Below, piece after piece: positions 6,972 through 14,781 of a DNA stretch of 64,000 bases (position 1 is the first letter of the stretch; each line of letters starts with the position of its first letter). Origin of the DNA: Faecalispora anaeroviscerum. GTDB taxonomy: Bacteria > Bacillota > Clostridia > Oscillospirales > Acutalibacteraceae. The notes below the pieces were generated by a model. The model did no database searches, was not told the DNA's origin, and worked only from the letters and a program-made list of their open reading frames with translations. The translations under genes and the position numbers were made by a program. The DNA lies in the NCBI RefSeq assembly GCF_947568225.1, contig NZ_CANOOQ010000001.1:1116001-1180000 (forward strand). The letters are read 5' to 3'.

Positions 6972-7280
6972 CTAGTTATTTTCAAATTCGCTTATGTTTG
7001 TTATCTGTCGTATCCGGAAAAAGGCTTCCTGAATACTGAACAGCTCTCTTGCTTCATAGGAAAGAGTTAATTGATTGATCTCTTTCAAGCGTCGGCGCAG
7101 CTCCTCATTGGTTACTTCAAGTGGATCTGGCTTATATGCTTTCATTACAAGACCATTATCCTGACCGATAATTTCGAGTGGATCTCCGACTTCCCAGCCC
7201 AGGGCGCGGCGCAGCTCTTTTGGAATGACAATGCGACCTGCCAGATCAATGTTTCTCACGATACCCGTGAACCCTTTCAT
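6972..7280 (-). CDS. AbrB/SpoVT-type transcription factor of the element
   Basis: 102 residues. The N-terminal ~50 residues are a SpoVT-AbrB swapped-hairpin DNA-binding domain: GIVRNIDLAGRIVIPKELRR then GWEVGDPLEI. The C-terminal ~50 residues are helical, unlike the GAF domain of SpoVT, and probably mediate oligomerisation. ATG 7280 follows GAGGGA. AbrB-type proteins are transition-state or sporulation regulators in Firmicutes. As the only regulator in the element, it could control the cargo or the divergent recombinase; that is inference. Confidence 0.85.
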   Translation of the reverse strand: MKGFTGIVRNIDLAGRIVIPKELRRALGWEVGDPLEIIGQDNGLVMKAYKPDPLEVTNEELRRRLKEINQLTLSYEARELFSIQEAFFRIRQITNISEFENN

Positions 7281-7488
7281 ACTTCCAATCCCTCATTTCA
7301 CAATTATTTGCGGCAGACCGGGATAAGATTCACTCCATAGCTTCTGTTTTAGCAATCCGCTGCGCAGACAATGAAATTGGGACAATACCGGATGCCGCCG
7401 GGAAGCAGGGAACTCGGCTGCCGGCTGAACCAGTCCATTTTACCATATGTCCGCAGATTCTTCAGTTCGGGGTACCAGCGCCCCCCTG

Positions 7489-7713
7489 TTATTTGCCCTC
7501 CCCTGGCTCTTTGAGCTTTCCCTCGCGGTAACTGCGATAATTCTCTTCGTTACCATCCCAGTCAAGCTCCACCTTGGTTTTACAGCCGTTCAAACGAGAC
7601 AGACCCATTTCGAGCGCCGCCTGAAATGCGGCCCGATTCTTCGCCACATCTTCGGCTGTACCGGGCAAAAAATGTACAGTCACCGTCGGCTCTCCCATAT
7701 CTTTCTTTTTCAA
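7489..7713 (-). CDS. Small protein divergent from the recombinase, unknown
   Basis: 74 residues from TTG 7713, which follows AGGAGGTGAG with good spacing; the open frame extends to 7785 without a better site. MKKKDMGEPTVTVHFLPG leads into an acidic helical region (TAEDVAKNRAAFQAALEMGL) and a charged C terminus. Many integrative elements carry a short protein of this build beside the integrase, and some act as directionality factors or regulators, but I cannot place it in a family. Its divergent position 226 bases from the recombinase start makes it a candidate partner. Confidence 0.6.
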   Translation of the reverse strand: MKKKDMGEPTVTVHFLPGTAEDVAKNRAAFQAALEMGLSRLNGCKTKVELDWDGNEENYRSYREGKLKEPGEGK

Positions 7714-7939
7714 GCGGCTCACCTCCTGTTCCTTTAAGGTATGATTTTTCGCGATTGTCCTATACCTTTCGGTGAATGCCCGCATTCCCTGTTCCTTTCC
7801 AGCAAAAAACTCATTCGTGGGTTATTGCAGTATAAAATTTTCAACTTTCTCGTACAAATAGATTGATTCGTTAGGGATTCAGATTGCAATAAAATCAATC
7901 TCACAGGAAATGGAAAGAAATGCGAAGGGAGGGCCGCAC

Positions 7940-9442
7940 ATGTCTATCGCCATCTATCTGCGCAAATCACGCGCGGACGACGCGAACGAGCCGGTAGAAG
8001 AAACACTGGAACGGCACCGGAAAACCCTCCTGGAATTTGCGGCAAAGAACGCACTGTTTATCCCCGAGCATAACATCTACAAAGAGGTTGTTTCCGGGGA
8101 TGCGCTGTATGCGCGGCCGGAAATGCTTCGGATGCTAAAGGACGTTGAGGCGGAGAAATTCGACGCCGTGCTGTGCATGGATATTGACCGTCTGGGCCGC
8201 GGCTCCATGGCGGAACAAGGAATCATTTTGGAAACGTTCAAGACCAGCGGCACCAAGATCATGACGCCGATGAAAACGGTTGACCTGGACAATGACGCAG
8301 ACGAGGACTACACCGAGTTTAAAACCTTCCTCTCCCGACAGGAGCTGAAGATGATCAAGCGCCGGCTGAAGGCCGGAACCCAGCGGACCATCAAAGACGG
8401 CGGGTATATTGCCAACGCTCCCTATGGGTATGAAAAGGCCTACATAAACAAAAAGCCCACCTTGAAGATTAACGACGCCGAAGCGAAGTTTGTGCGCCTG
8501 ATGTTCCGGATGTACATTGAGGAAGGAGCTGGATGCCAGGTGATTGCCGAAACGCTCAATGCCATGGGCGCCCGCCCCCACCGGTCCGATCACTTCGGCC
8601 GCACCAGCGTAATGAAGATTCTCAGAAACAACGTGTATATTGGGAAGATTGTCTGGAACCAGAAAACCCACGTCCGCAAAGGTGCCAAAGGCAACGAGAA
8701 AAGCATTACCATTTACAATCCGAAAGAAAAATGGATCGTAACCGACGGAATTCATCCCCCGATCATCGACGAAAAAACCTTTGAGAAAGCGCAGGAAATC
8801 TTTGGAGGACGTTATCATCCCCCATCCTACACCGGGCGGGTAGAAAACCCGCTAGCCGGGCTGATCTACTGCAAAAACTGCGGCAGCCTGATGCAGCGGC
8901 AGATCATGAGCCGAAGCTCCCAGCCGTACCTGCTGTGTCAAAAAAAGGGCTGCATCGTATCGAGTCAGCTACCCATGGTGGAGCAAGCCGTACTCTGCGA
9001 GCTGGTATATCAGCTGCAAACACTGCGGGCAAAGCAGCAGCCGGAGCACCAGTCCGACAACCCCTACACCCAAACGCTGAACTCCATCGACGGCGAAATC
9101 AAGGCCACTGAGAAACAGCTGAACACGATCTGCGAGCTATTGGAGCGCGGCACCTACACGCCGGAAATGTTTCTGAACCGCAAAGCTGCCATTCAGGAGA
9201 AGCTCGGGCAGCTGAACAATTCGCGCAGGGAGTTTGCTAAAAAGTGTTCGCCGCGGCCACTCAACGCCATCGCGATGGAAAAACGAATCGAAGAGGCACT
9301 GAAGCTGTACCCCTCGTTGGATGCACAAAGCAAGAACCAACTCCTGAAATCCATCATAGAGCGGGGAACGTATTACAAAGAAAAAGGCTGGAAGCCAGCC
9401 CAGTTTCAGGTTGAGCTCTTTTTGAAACCTATTTATTTTTGA
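7940..9442 (+). CDS. Large serine recombinase of the intervening element
   Basis: 500 residues from ATG 7940, 6 bases after GAAGGGAGGG; the frame is open to 7910 but without a site. The N-terminal resolvase domain has IAIYLRKSRAD with catalytic Ser10, MDIDRLGRGS and the E-helix region to ~150. A recombinase DNA-binding domain follows (APYGYE, LNAMGARPHR, VYIGKIVWNQ; ~160-300). A zinc ribbon (CKNC at ~315 and CQKKGC) and a coiled coil (~365-440) complete a standard LSR. At 500 residues it equals the length I recall for Bacillus SpoIVCA, which excises skin. It catalyses exchange between att sites with a 2-bp overlap, here proposed as GA. Excision normally needs a small directionality factor, not yet identified. 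Confidence 0.96.
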   Translation: MSIAIYLRKSRADDANEPVEETLERHRKTLLEFAAKNALFIPEHNIYKEVVSGDALYARPEMLRMLKDVEAEKFDAVLCMDIDRLGRGSMAEQGIILETFKTSGTKIMTPMKTVDLDNDADEDYTEFKTFLSRQELKMIKRRLKAGTQRTIKDGGYIANAPYGYEKAYINKKPTLKINDAEAKFVRLMFRMYIEEGAGCQVIAETLNAMGARPHRSDHFGRTSVMKILRNNVYIGKIVWNQKTHVRKGAKGNEKSITIYNPKEKWIVTDGIHPPIIDEKTFEKAQEIFGGRYHPPSYTGRVENPLAGLIYCKNCGSLMQRQIMSRSSQPYLLCQKKGCIVSSQLPMVEQAVLCELVYQLQTLRAKQQPEHQSDNPYTQTLNSIDGEIKATEKQLNTICELLERGTYTPEMFLNRKAAIQEKLGQLNNSRREFAKKCSPRPLNAIAMEKRIEEALKLYPSLDAQSKNQLLKSIIERGTYYKEKGWKPAQFQVELFLKPIYF

Positions 9443-9517
9443 AGCCGCTTTTAATACTGCCTAAGCGGACAGTGGTCGTTGAAATGAAACCGGGGATTTT
9501 CAAAGCCCGTTTTCCTT

Positions 9518-9556
9518 TAACCTGTACCCTCCTGTGACAAAGACTGCTTAGAAGAT
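9518..9556. other. attR: right junction of the recombinase element
   Basis: Element arm TAACCTGTACCCTCCTGT (9518-9535) ends at GA 9536-9537; host sequence continues CAAAGACTGCTTAGAAGAT. In the host frame a TAA stop occurs at 9518-9520 with no start codon between it and the junction. Confidence 0.8.
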
Positions 9557-10255
9557 TTGCGTGTATACTTTACGCCCGATAAGCAGCAGTTGATCAACGA
9601 AGCGGCAACTGTTAAGATCAGAAATGTCGAGGTTATCACAGTTTATCTGGATCTGGAGGCAGTCCCCTTCAATAAGGGCTTCTATTCCGTAGACATGACC
9701 TTCTTCTTTGATGTTGCACTGGATGTTTACTGCTCGCCTACCTCTGGTCCCGTTCAGGTAAACGGTATTGCTGTATTTAACAAAAAGGTGATTCTGTACG
9801 GCAGCGAAGGCAATGTTAAGATGTTCAGTTCGGACTGCGGACTGGATGATTTGGAAGTCAATTCCTGGGCGTGCCGCGCGCTGCCTAAGGCAACGGTACA
9901 GGTGGCAGATCCGGTTGGCCTGTCGTCCAGAGTGTGTGACTGCCCCGCAAATCCCTGTGAGATCTGCTGCCGCATTCCCGACTGCATCTGCAAAAGATTT
10001 GGCAGTGATTTCGTAATGGACCCCGTTCGCCGCACGGTATATGTCACCATCGGCATTTTCACCATCGTGCAAATCGTACGCAACGTACAAATGCTAATCC
10101 CTGCCTATGATTTCTGTATTCCGGAAAAAGAGTGCGAGGCTACTTCGGATGATCCGTGCGAGCTGTTCCGCCGGATCGAATTCCCCACAGATGAATTTTT
10201 CCCGCCCAAGGCCGGAGATTGTGGCTGTGAGGACAGAGGATGCCGCCAAAGGTAA
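9536..10255 (+). pseudogene. 3' part of the interrupted Cys-rich protein gene
   Basis: 239 in-frame codons from GAC 9536 to the stop at 10255. No ribosome site or canonical start is present near the junction; TTG 9557 is the first possible start and has no Shine-Dalgarno. The region holds a conserved-looking core (VPFNKGFYSVDMTFFFDVAL, KKVILYGSEGNVK), a repeat-like second half (YVTIGIFTIVQIVRNVQMLI, PAYDFCIPEKEC) and about 20 cysteines, clustered in CDCPANPCEICCRIPDCIC and at the C-terminal end. There is no signal peptide or membrane segment. The two similar blocks (VDMTFFFDV... and VYVTIGIFTIV...) suggest an internal duplication. It stays intact to its end with no frameshifts, which argues that the gene is still under selection. 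Confidence 0.85.
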
Positions 10256-10358
10256 GCGGCTAAAACAGTCCATGCACCGTCCAAAACGTCAAAAGCATTT
10301 TCTGAATTTCAGGGTGGATTCCTCTTACTGCGGGATCGCCCTGAAATTTTTCGTACAC

Positions 10359-10400
10359 AAAGGGCTCTCCTCCGGCGAAACAGTCGGAAGAGAGCCCTTT
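10359..10400. terminator. Hairpin after the split gene
   Basis: AAAGGGCTCTC (10359-10369) pairs with GAGAGCCCTTT (10390-10400), with an extra CCG/CGG pairing inside. The U-tail is weak on both strands. Confidence 0.5.
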
Positions 10401-10430
10401 GTGGCGGTATATTCCTTTTTTCGAACGAGA

Positions 10431-10592
10431 TCAGGGCTCAATGATAGGGTCAGCTTTCTGTTTTGTATGCTTTGCTTTCCCCTGCAGCTCCGGAACAGGC
10501 GGAACATCATTCTTGGGCAGATGTGTTTTGTGGTTGCTCTCTGTTCCGTGCGGCTCTTTCGGGTCTGGCCTGCGCATTCCTGCTTTTGCCAT
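10431..10592 (-). CDS. Small basic Pro-rich protein, unknown
   Basis: 53 residues from ATG 10592, after GAAAGGAGC. The protein begins MAKAGMRRPDPKEPHGTESN and continues with PKNDVPPVPELQGKAKHTKQ; it is very hydrophilic, with no cysteine and no membrane segment. I recall similar short clostridial proteins with the MRRPxPxEPHGTESN block but no function. It sits between the split gene and nrdR, on nrdR's strand, beyond nrdR's terminator. It is too short for standard ORF calls, but the ribosome site and composition support it. Confidence 0.7.
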   Translation of the reverse strand: MAKAGMRRPDPKEPHGTESNHKTHLPKNDVPPVPELQGKAKHTKQKADPIIEP

Positions 10593-10712
10593 AGGCTTGC
10601 TCCTTTCGTACTTTTTTTTAGCATTCCCGCACCGGCACGATACATTCTTCTGTTTTCATTCAAAAAAGATTGTCTCACCTGCCCTGGCATTTCAAAACTT
10701 TGATTTTCACCT

Positions 10713-10745
10713 GAAAAGGGCGGGATGCTTTCTGCATCCCGCCCT
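10713..10745 (-). terminator. Intrinsic terminator after nrdR
   Basis: On the minus strand AGGGCGGGATGC (10745-10734) pairs with GCATCCCGCCCT (10728-10717), then TTTTC. Confidence 0.85.
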
Positions 10746-10767
10746 AAAACGACCCTGTACCGCAGCC

Positions 10768-11226
10768 TTAGTTGCGGTTTTTCACCAACTTGTTGAGTTC
10801 GTCCATAAAAGTATTGATGTCCTTAAACTGCCGGTACACTGACGCAAAACGAACATACGCCACCTCGTCTATATTCTTGAGCTTTTCCATCGCGTACGTT
10901 CCGATCAAACTGGAGGGAACCTCGCGATCCAAAGAATTCTGCAGCATCGTTTCGATCTCATCCACAACACGTTCGAGCGTATCGATGGAAACCGGTCGCT
11001 TTTCACATGCACGCAAAAGACCGTTCAGCAGTTTGTTGCGATCAAACGTCTGACGGGATTTGTCCTTCTTGATCACCACAATGGGCACCGTTTCGATCAC
11101 CTCATACGTGGTAAAGCGTTTGGCGCATTTCAGGCATTCCCTGCGGCGCCGAATTCTCTCACCCTCGTCCGTTGGGCGGGAATCAATTACCTTGCTTTCC
11201 TCAAAACCGCAATACGGGCATTTCAC
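10768..11226 (-). CDS. nrdR: Transcriptional repressor NrdR
   Basis: 152 residues, the usual family length. The N terminus is a zinc ribbon (CPYCGFEESKVIDSRP ... CLKCAKRFTTYE, four Cys at 3, 6, 31, 34). Residues ~49-139 form an ATP-cone (VIKKDKSRQTFDRNKLLNGL). NrdR binds dATP/ATP and represses ribonucleotide reductase genes by binding NrdR boxes. No nrd gene lies in the window, so it acts on distant genes. It is a single-gene unit with its own terminator. Confidence 0.95.
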   Translation of the reverse strand: MKCPYCGFEESKVIDSRPTDEGERIRRRRECLKCAKRFTTYEVIETVPIVVIKKDKSRQTFDRNKLLNGLLRACEKRPVSIDTLERVVDEIETMLQNSLDREVPSSLIGTYAMEKLKNIDEVAYVRFASVYRQFKDINTFMDELNKLVKNRN

Positions 11227-11310
11227 AGATCATGACCCTCCTCTGTTCTTTTACAGCAACTTTTAAAAGTATAGCATTATCCCGCCGAAATTTGCAACAT
11301 TTTCTAAGAT

Positions 11311-12096
11311 TTATTTCACCAATTGTTCCACAAAATGCCTGCTGTCGCGCAGACGATCCAGATTCGGGAAGCTGGTGCGGTAAACCTCGATGATAAAATC
11401 GCCGTTGTAGCCGGATTTGTCCAGCAAATTCATCAGCCTTGCATAATCCATGCTTCCGTCACCTGGCAAAAGGCAATCGGATTTTCCGTTGTTATCGTTT
11501 AAATGAACATGCACCAGGCGGTCCCCCATGGCGCGGCACATTTCAAAGGGGTCCTTTCCCGCGCGCACCGCCTGCTTAATATCGAGTACAAAGCAGCATC
11601 CGTCTCCCAGATACTCCCGCATTCGGCGGATAAAGCCGGGGTCTTCGCTGCGGAAGCGGTTGACGTTCTCCTGCGCCACCTGAACCCCGCATCTGCGCCC
11701 TGCCTCATAGAGCAGCGCGTACCGCTCGAAGTATTCCTCCTCGCTCAGCGCGCTGTACAGGTAATCGCGCTGGCCGTGCAGCACCAGTATTTCGGCCCCA
11801 AGCCTGCCGGCGGCTTCAAAATAATTACGGTAAAAATCCAGAGAATCTGTAAAGCGGCTGTCGTAGTCCGAAAAGAACATCACGCTTTCAAAGCCAGATG
11901 TAAACGGATGGATCGATTTGACAGCCGATCCGGAAGAATCCAGGATTGATTTTAAATTGTTCAAATAGTCCGGCCTAAGCTCACCATACGTATTAAAAAA
12001 GATTTCAAACAACCGGAACCCCATATTGGTCAGCTTCGCCAGGGACTGGGCGGTTTCCTGCGGATACAGGCACGCCGTAGAAATACCGTATCGGAT
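11311..12096 (-). CDS. Sugar phosphate isomerase/epimerase (TIM barrel) with a non-canonical start
   Basis: The first ATG (12024) would remove ~24 residues that clearly belong to the fold: the frame above it reads RYGISTACLYPQETAQSLAK, the usual first strand and helix. No ATG, GTG or TTG occurs between that and the upstream stop at 12121. GGAGGGGA (12110-12103) lies 6-9 bases before ATC 12096, so I place the start there. The barrel has VLHGQRDY, AQENVNRF, CFVLDIKQA and LVHVHLNDN, the metal- and substrate-binding strand ends of xylose isomerase-like (AP endonuclease 2) proteins. Substrate is unknown. It stands alone, with no sugar genes adjacent. Confidence 0.75.
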   Translation of the reverse strand: MRYGISTACLYPQETAQSLAKLTNMGFRLFEIFFNTYGELRPDYLNNLKSILDSSGSAVKSIHPFTSGFESVMFFSDYDSRFTDSLDFYRNYFEAAGRLGAEILVLHGQRDYLYSALSEEEYFERYALLYEAGRRCGVQVAQENVNRFRSEDPGFIRRMREYLGDGCCFVLDIKQAVRAGKDPFEMCRAMGDRLVHVHLNDNNGKSDCLLPGDGSMDYARLMNLLDKSGYNGDFIIEVYRTSFPNLDRLRDSRHFVEQLVK

Positions 12097-12199
12097 AAGC
12101 CGTCCCCTCCTTTGATACGATTATTATATCACCGGCGGCGCGAAAATGTCCACAAAATCCCCCGTTTTCTTTCGCCAAAGCCGATGTTGCGCGTTTTTC

Positions 12200-12228
12200 T
12201 TGATTTCATTGCAAAATTCCTCTATAAT
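12200..12228 (+). promoter_or_regulatory. SigA promoter of the ABC-F gene
   Basis: TTGATT (12200-12205), 17-base spacer, TATAAT (12223-12228). The start near 12235 leaves a leader of about 90 nt. Confidence 0.8.
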
Positions 12229-12265
12229 ATTGAGAGAGAAACGGCGGCCGGATTGACGGCCCACG

Positions 12266-12288
12266 GGCGGTTGATTACCGCCTTTTCT
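12266..12288 (+). terminator. Leader terminator (attenuator) before the ABC-F gene
   Basis: GGCGGT (12266-12271) pairs with ACCGCC (12277-12282), then TTTTCT. An upstream GGCGG (12243-12247) can compete for the CCGCC half, giving a possible antiterminator. Attenuators of this type control several antibiotic-responsive ABC-F genes. Confidence 0.6.
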
Positions 12289-12325
12289 ATTTGTTCTGCC
12301 GTTTCAAAAAGGAGCTTGCATTAAC

Positions 12326-14248
12326 ATGGCTTTGCTGAGTACAAGCAATTTAAAAAAGGCATTCGGCGCGGAAGATTTATTCAGCGGCGTTTCCTTTGAA
12401 ATACAGTCCGGCGACCGGATCGGCCTTGTTGGGGTCAACGGTTCCGGAAAAACCACCCTGTTTAAACTGCTGACAGGCGATCAGTCCGGCGACGGCGGTG
12501 AAATTCATCTGTCACGCGACGCTGTGATCGGCTATATGGAGCAGCACGTGTGCAGCAATCTGGAGCAAACCGCTTACGCCGAGGTACTGAGCGTATTTTC
12601 CCCTCTGCTCGAAATGGAGCATGAGTTGGAAGAAATCAATCTGGCCCTGCAAGGGAAGCCGCAGAATCAGACCCAGCTGATCGAACGCCAGATGCTGCTC
12701 AATGACCGCTTTCTGCGTGAAGGCGGCCTTACCTGCCGTTCACGGGCACGCTCTGCGCTGTTGGGGCTTGGCTTTGACGACGAACAAGCCGCCATGCCGG
12801 TGGGAGTACTCAGCGGCGGGCAAAAGGCGAAGCTGCAGCTGGCAAAGCTCCTGCTTTCCGGCGCAAATCTGCTTTTGCTGGATGAGCCGACCAACCATTT
12901 GGATATTGCGTCCGTAGAATGGCTGGAGGATTTTCTCAAAGGGTATTCCGGTTCATTCCTCGTCATTTCGCATGACCGTTATTTTCTGGACCGTGTGACA
13001 GGGCGCACCTTTGAGCTTTCGAACCACCGGCTTACCTGCTATAAAGGAAACTACACCACCTATCTGGCGCAAAAGCAGGAAAATGACCTGACAGCGCAGC
13101 GAAAGTATGAAAGCACCAAAAAAGAAATCTCCCGTTTGGAGGGAGTTGTTACGCAGCAGCGGCAATGGAACCGTGAGCGCAATATCCGCATGGCAGAGAG
13201 CAAAATGAAGGTGATCGAACGCCTGGAAAGCACACTCGTTAAGCCCGACGAGCTGGAGGAAAGCATTCGCTTTCGCTTCGAGCCCTCGCAGCGCGGCGGC
13301 AATGATGTTCTCTCCGCCGCCGGCCTTGGCCTGAGCTTTGACGGAGCCCCCTTGTTCCGCAATGTGGATCTGGAAATCCGCCGCGGCGAGCGCATCTTTC
13401 TAATTGGCCCGAACGGCTGCGGCAAGACCTCGCTGCTCAAAACGCTGCTGTCGCGCTACCTGCCGGACAGCGGCGAAATCCGCTTTGGTGCGGGAATCGA
13501 CGTAGGCTACTACGACCAGATTCAAGAGGATCTGCATCCCGAAAAAACGGTGATGAATGAAATCTGGGACTCTTACCCCGCGATGACGCAGACGCAGGTT
13601 CGAAACGCGCTGGCGATCTTCCTGTTTCAGAATGACGATGTGTTTAAACCAGTCGCCGCGTTGAGCGGCGGAGAGCGCGCCCGTGTGCTTTTGCTGCGCC
13701 TGATGCTGTCGCGTGCGAATTTTCTGCTACTGGACGAACCGACAAACCACCTGGACATTGGCTCGTGCGAGGCGCTGGAAAACGCGCTGCAAAATTATGA
13801 GGGAACCCTGCTGATCGTGTCGCATGACCGCTACCTGATCAACAAGCTGGCTGACCGGATCTATTTTCTGGACAAAAACGGCACAACGGAGTACATCGGT
13901 AATTACGACGCGTATCTGGAACGCGTCAAGGAAGCCGTAAAGGACCCGGTGAAAGAGGATCAGCAGGAGTCGGAGCAGAAAAGCCTCTATAAGCAGCGCA
14001 AGGAACAGGAAGCGAGGCTGCGAAAAACCCGTGCCGCCATCGAACGCGCGGAGCAGGAGATGGAGCAGCTCGAGCAGGAAATGGAACGGGTGCAAACCCG
14101 CCTGCATTCACCGGAAATCGCCGCCGACTACGAAGCGGTAATGGAGCTGACTCAGGAGCTGACCCGGCTGAAGGAACAGTCTGATTCGGTGTTTTTGACC
14201 TGGAGCGAGCTTTCTGAAAAGCTGGAGGAATCCGGCGAAAGCGCATAA
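12326..14248 (+). CDS. ABC-F family ATPase (ribosome-associated, Uup/YdiF-like)
   Basis: 640 residues with two ABC domains and no membrane segments. Domain 1: GVNGSGKTTL (~37), LSGGQKAK, LLLLDEPTNHLD. An interdomain linker (~240-310) is the P-site tRNA-interaction motif region. Domain 2: GPNGCGKTSL (~348), LSGGERARV, LLLDEPTNHLD. A charged coiled coil (~535-640; EQEMEQLEQEMERVQ) follows, as in YdiF and Uup. ABC-F proteins bind the ribosomal E site and relieve stalling or antibiotic inhibition. AAGGAG precedes ATG 12326. The attenuator leader suggests induction when ribosomes stall, but resistance function cannot be told from sequence. Confidence 0.9.
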   Translation: MALLSTSNLKKAFGAEDLFSGVSFEIQSGDRIGLVGVNGSGKTTLFKLLTGDQSGDGGEIHLSRDAVIGYMEQHVCSNLEQTAYAEVLSVFSPLLEMEHELEEINLALQGKPQNQTQLIERQMLLNDRFLREGGLTCRSRARSALLGLGFDDEQAAMPVGVLSGGQKAKLQLAKLLLSGANLLLLDEPTNHLDIASVEWLEDFLKGYSGSFLVISHDRYFLDRVTGRTFELSNHRLTCYKGNYTTYLAQKQENDLTAQRKYESTKKEISRLEGVVTQQRQWNRERNIRMAESKMKVIERLESTLVKPDELEESIRFRFEPSQRGGNDVLSAAGLGLSFDGAPLFRNVDLEIRRGERIFLIGPNGCGKTSLLKTLLSRYLPDSGEIRFGAGIDVGYYDQIQEDLHPEKTVMNEIWDSYPAMTQTQVRNALAIFLFQNDDVFKPVAALSGGERARVLLLRLMLSRANFLLLDEPTNHLDIGSCEALENALQNYEGTLLIVSHDRYLINKLADRIYFLDKNGTTEYIGNYDAYLERVKEAVKDPVKEDQQESEQKSLYKQRKEQEARLRKTRAAIERAEQEMEQLEQEMERVQTRLHSPEIAADYEAVMELTQELTRLKEQSDSVFLTWSELSEKLEESGESA

Positions 14249-14271
14249 AAAAGCCCGGAGCAATCCGGGCT
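14246..14271 (-). terminator. Terminator for the HPr-like gene
   Basis: On the minus strand AGCCCGGA (14271-14264) pairs with TCCGGGCT (14259-14252), then TTTTTT. It lies directly behind the convergent ABC-F stop codon. Confidence 0.8.
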
Positions 14272-14301
14272 GTCAATTCACGGAAGATACCGGGAATTCT
14301 A

Positions 14302-14538
14302 TTATGCGTTCTGCGGCTGAAATTCCACAAGCTCTTTTATAAAACGCTCTGCCTGCGGCCCTTCCAGCTCGACTGTGACCGGTTTGGACAGGTCTAGACT
14401 GAATACCCCCATAATGGATTTTGCGTCAATCGTATATTTGTCAGTCCTTAAATTAATCGGGAAATCATACCGATTCGCCAGAGTGACAAACTTTTTCACT
14501 GCTTCTATGCTGGACAACAGAATATCGGTCGTATACAT
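14302..14538 (-). CDS. HPr-fold protein lacking the phosphocarrier histidine
   Basis: 78 residues from ATG 14538, which is 9 bases after AGGAG; the ATG at 14547 touches the ribosome site and is unlikely. The C-terminal half has the HPr serine-site block DAKSIMGVFSLDLSKPVTVE (Ser46 region kept). The N-terminal block that should carry the active-site His (HxRPA) instead reads LLSSIEAVKKFVTLA. It cannot relay phosphate through the PTS, but could be a regulatory protein like Crh. It is a single-gene unit, and clostridia often carry such degenerate HPr paralogues. Confidence 0.75.
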   Translation of the reverse strand: MYTTDILLSSIEAVKKFVTLANRYDFPINLRTDKYTIDAKSIMGVFSLDLSKPVTVELEGPQAERFIKELVEFQPQNA

Positions 14539-14781
14539 GGTCGACATCTCCTATTCTTTGAATCAATCTGATCAAGCTCTGTACATTCTTTATCATAGCG
14601 TACAGTAGTCCGTTGGTCAATATCAAAAATCCAGTTATTTCCACTAATTTTTACTTTTTTATTGTTTTAAATTTTTTATTGAAAATTCTATTTCAAAAAA
14701 CGGCAGATGAGCTTTTGCTTCTTTCCCCCTGCCGACGGCAAGAAAAAGCAGCAAACCGATGAAAACCGAAAGGATTATTCC

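Larger units (their letters stand above)
4149..9537. mobile_element. 5,389-bp large-serine-recombinase element inserted in a gene (skin-like)
   Basis: The element starts just after GA 4147-4148 and ends with GA 9536-9537. It carries, left to right: a cis-prenyltransferase (-), a cupin (-), three small proteins (+), an AbrB/SpoVT-type regulator (-), a 74-residue protein (-) and a large serine recombinase (+) ending 94 bases from the right end. It has no capsid, replication or conjugation genes. Excision would restore the host gene exactly in frame. The left two-thirds look more AT-rich than the flanks. A recombinase beside its attachment site, a 2-bp core, and arms symmetric around that core fit serine-integrase chemistry. 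Small size, lack of phage genes and SigK-like cargo promoters favour a resident sporulation-regulated intervening element over an active phage. Confidence 0.88.

Noticed and set aside
4149..9537. Active prophage or conjugative element
   Set aside because: No capsid, terminase, lysis, replication or transfer genes; only recombinase and small cargo.
10107..10703. 198-codon plus-strand frame
   Set aside because: Overlaps the end of the split gene and runs antisense through the 53-residue gene; no start signals.
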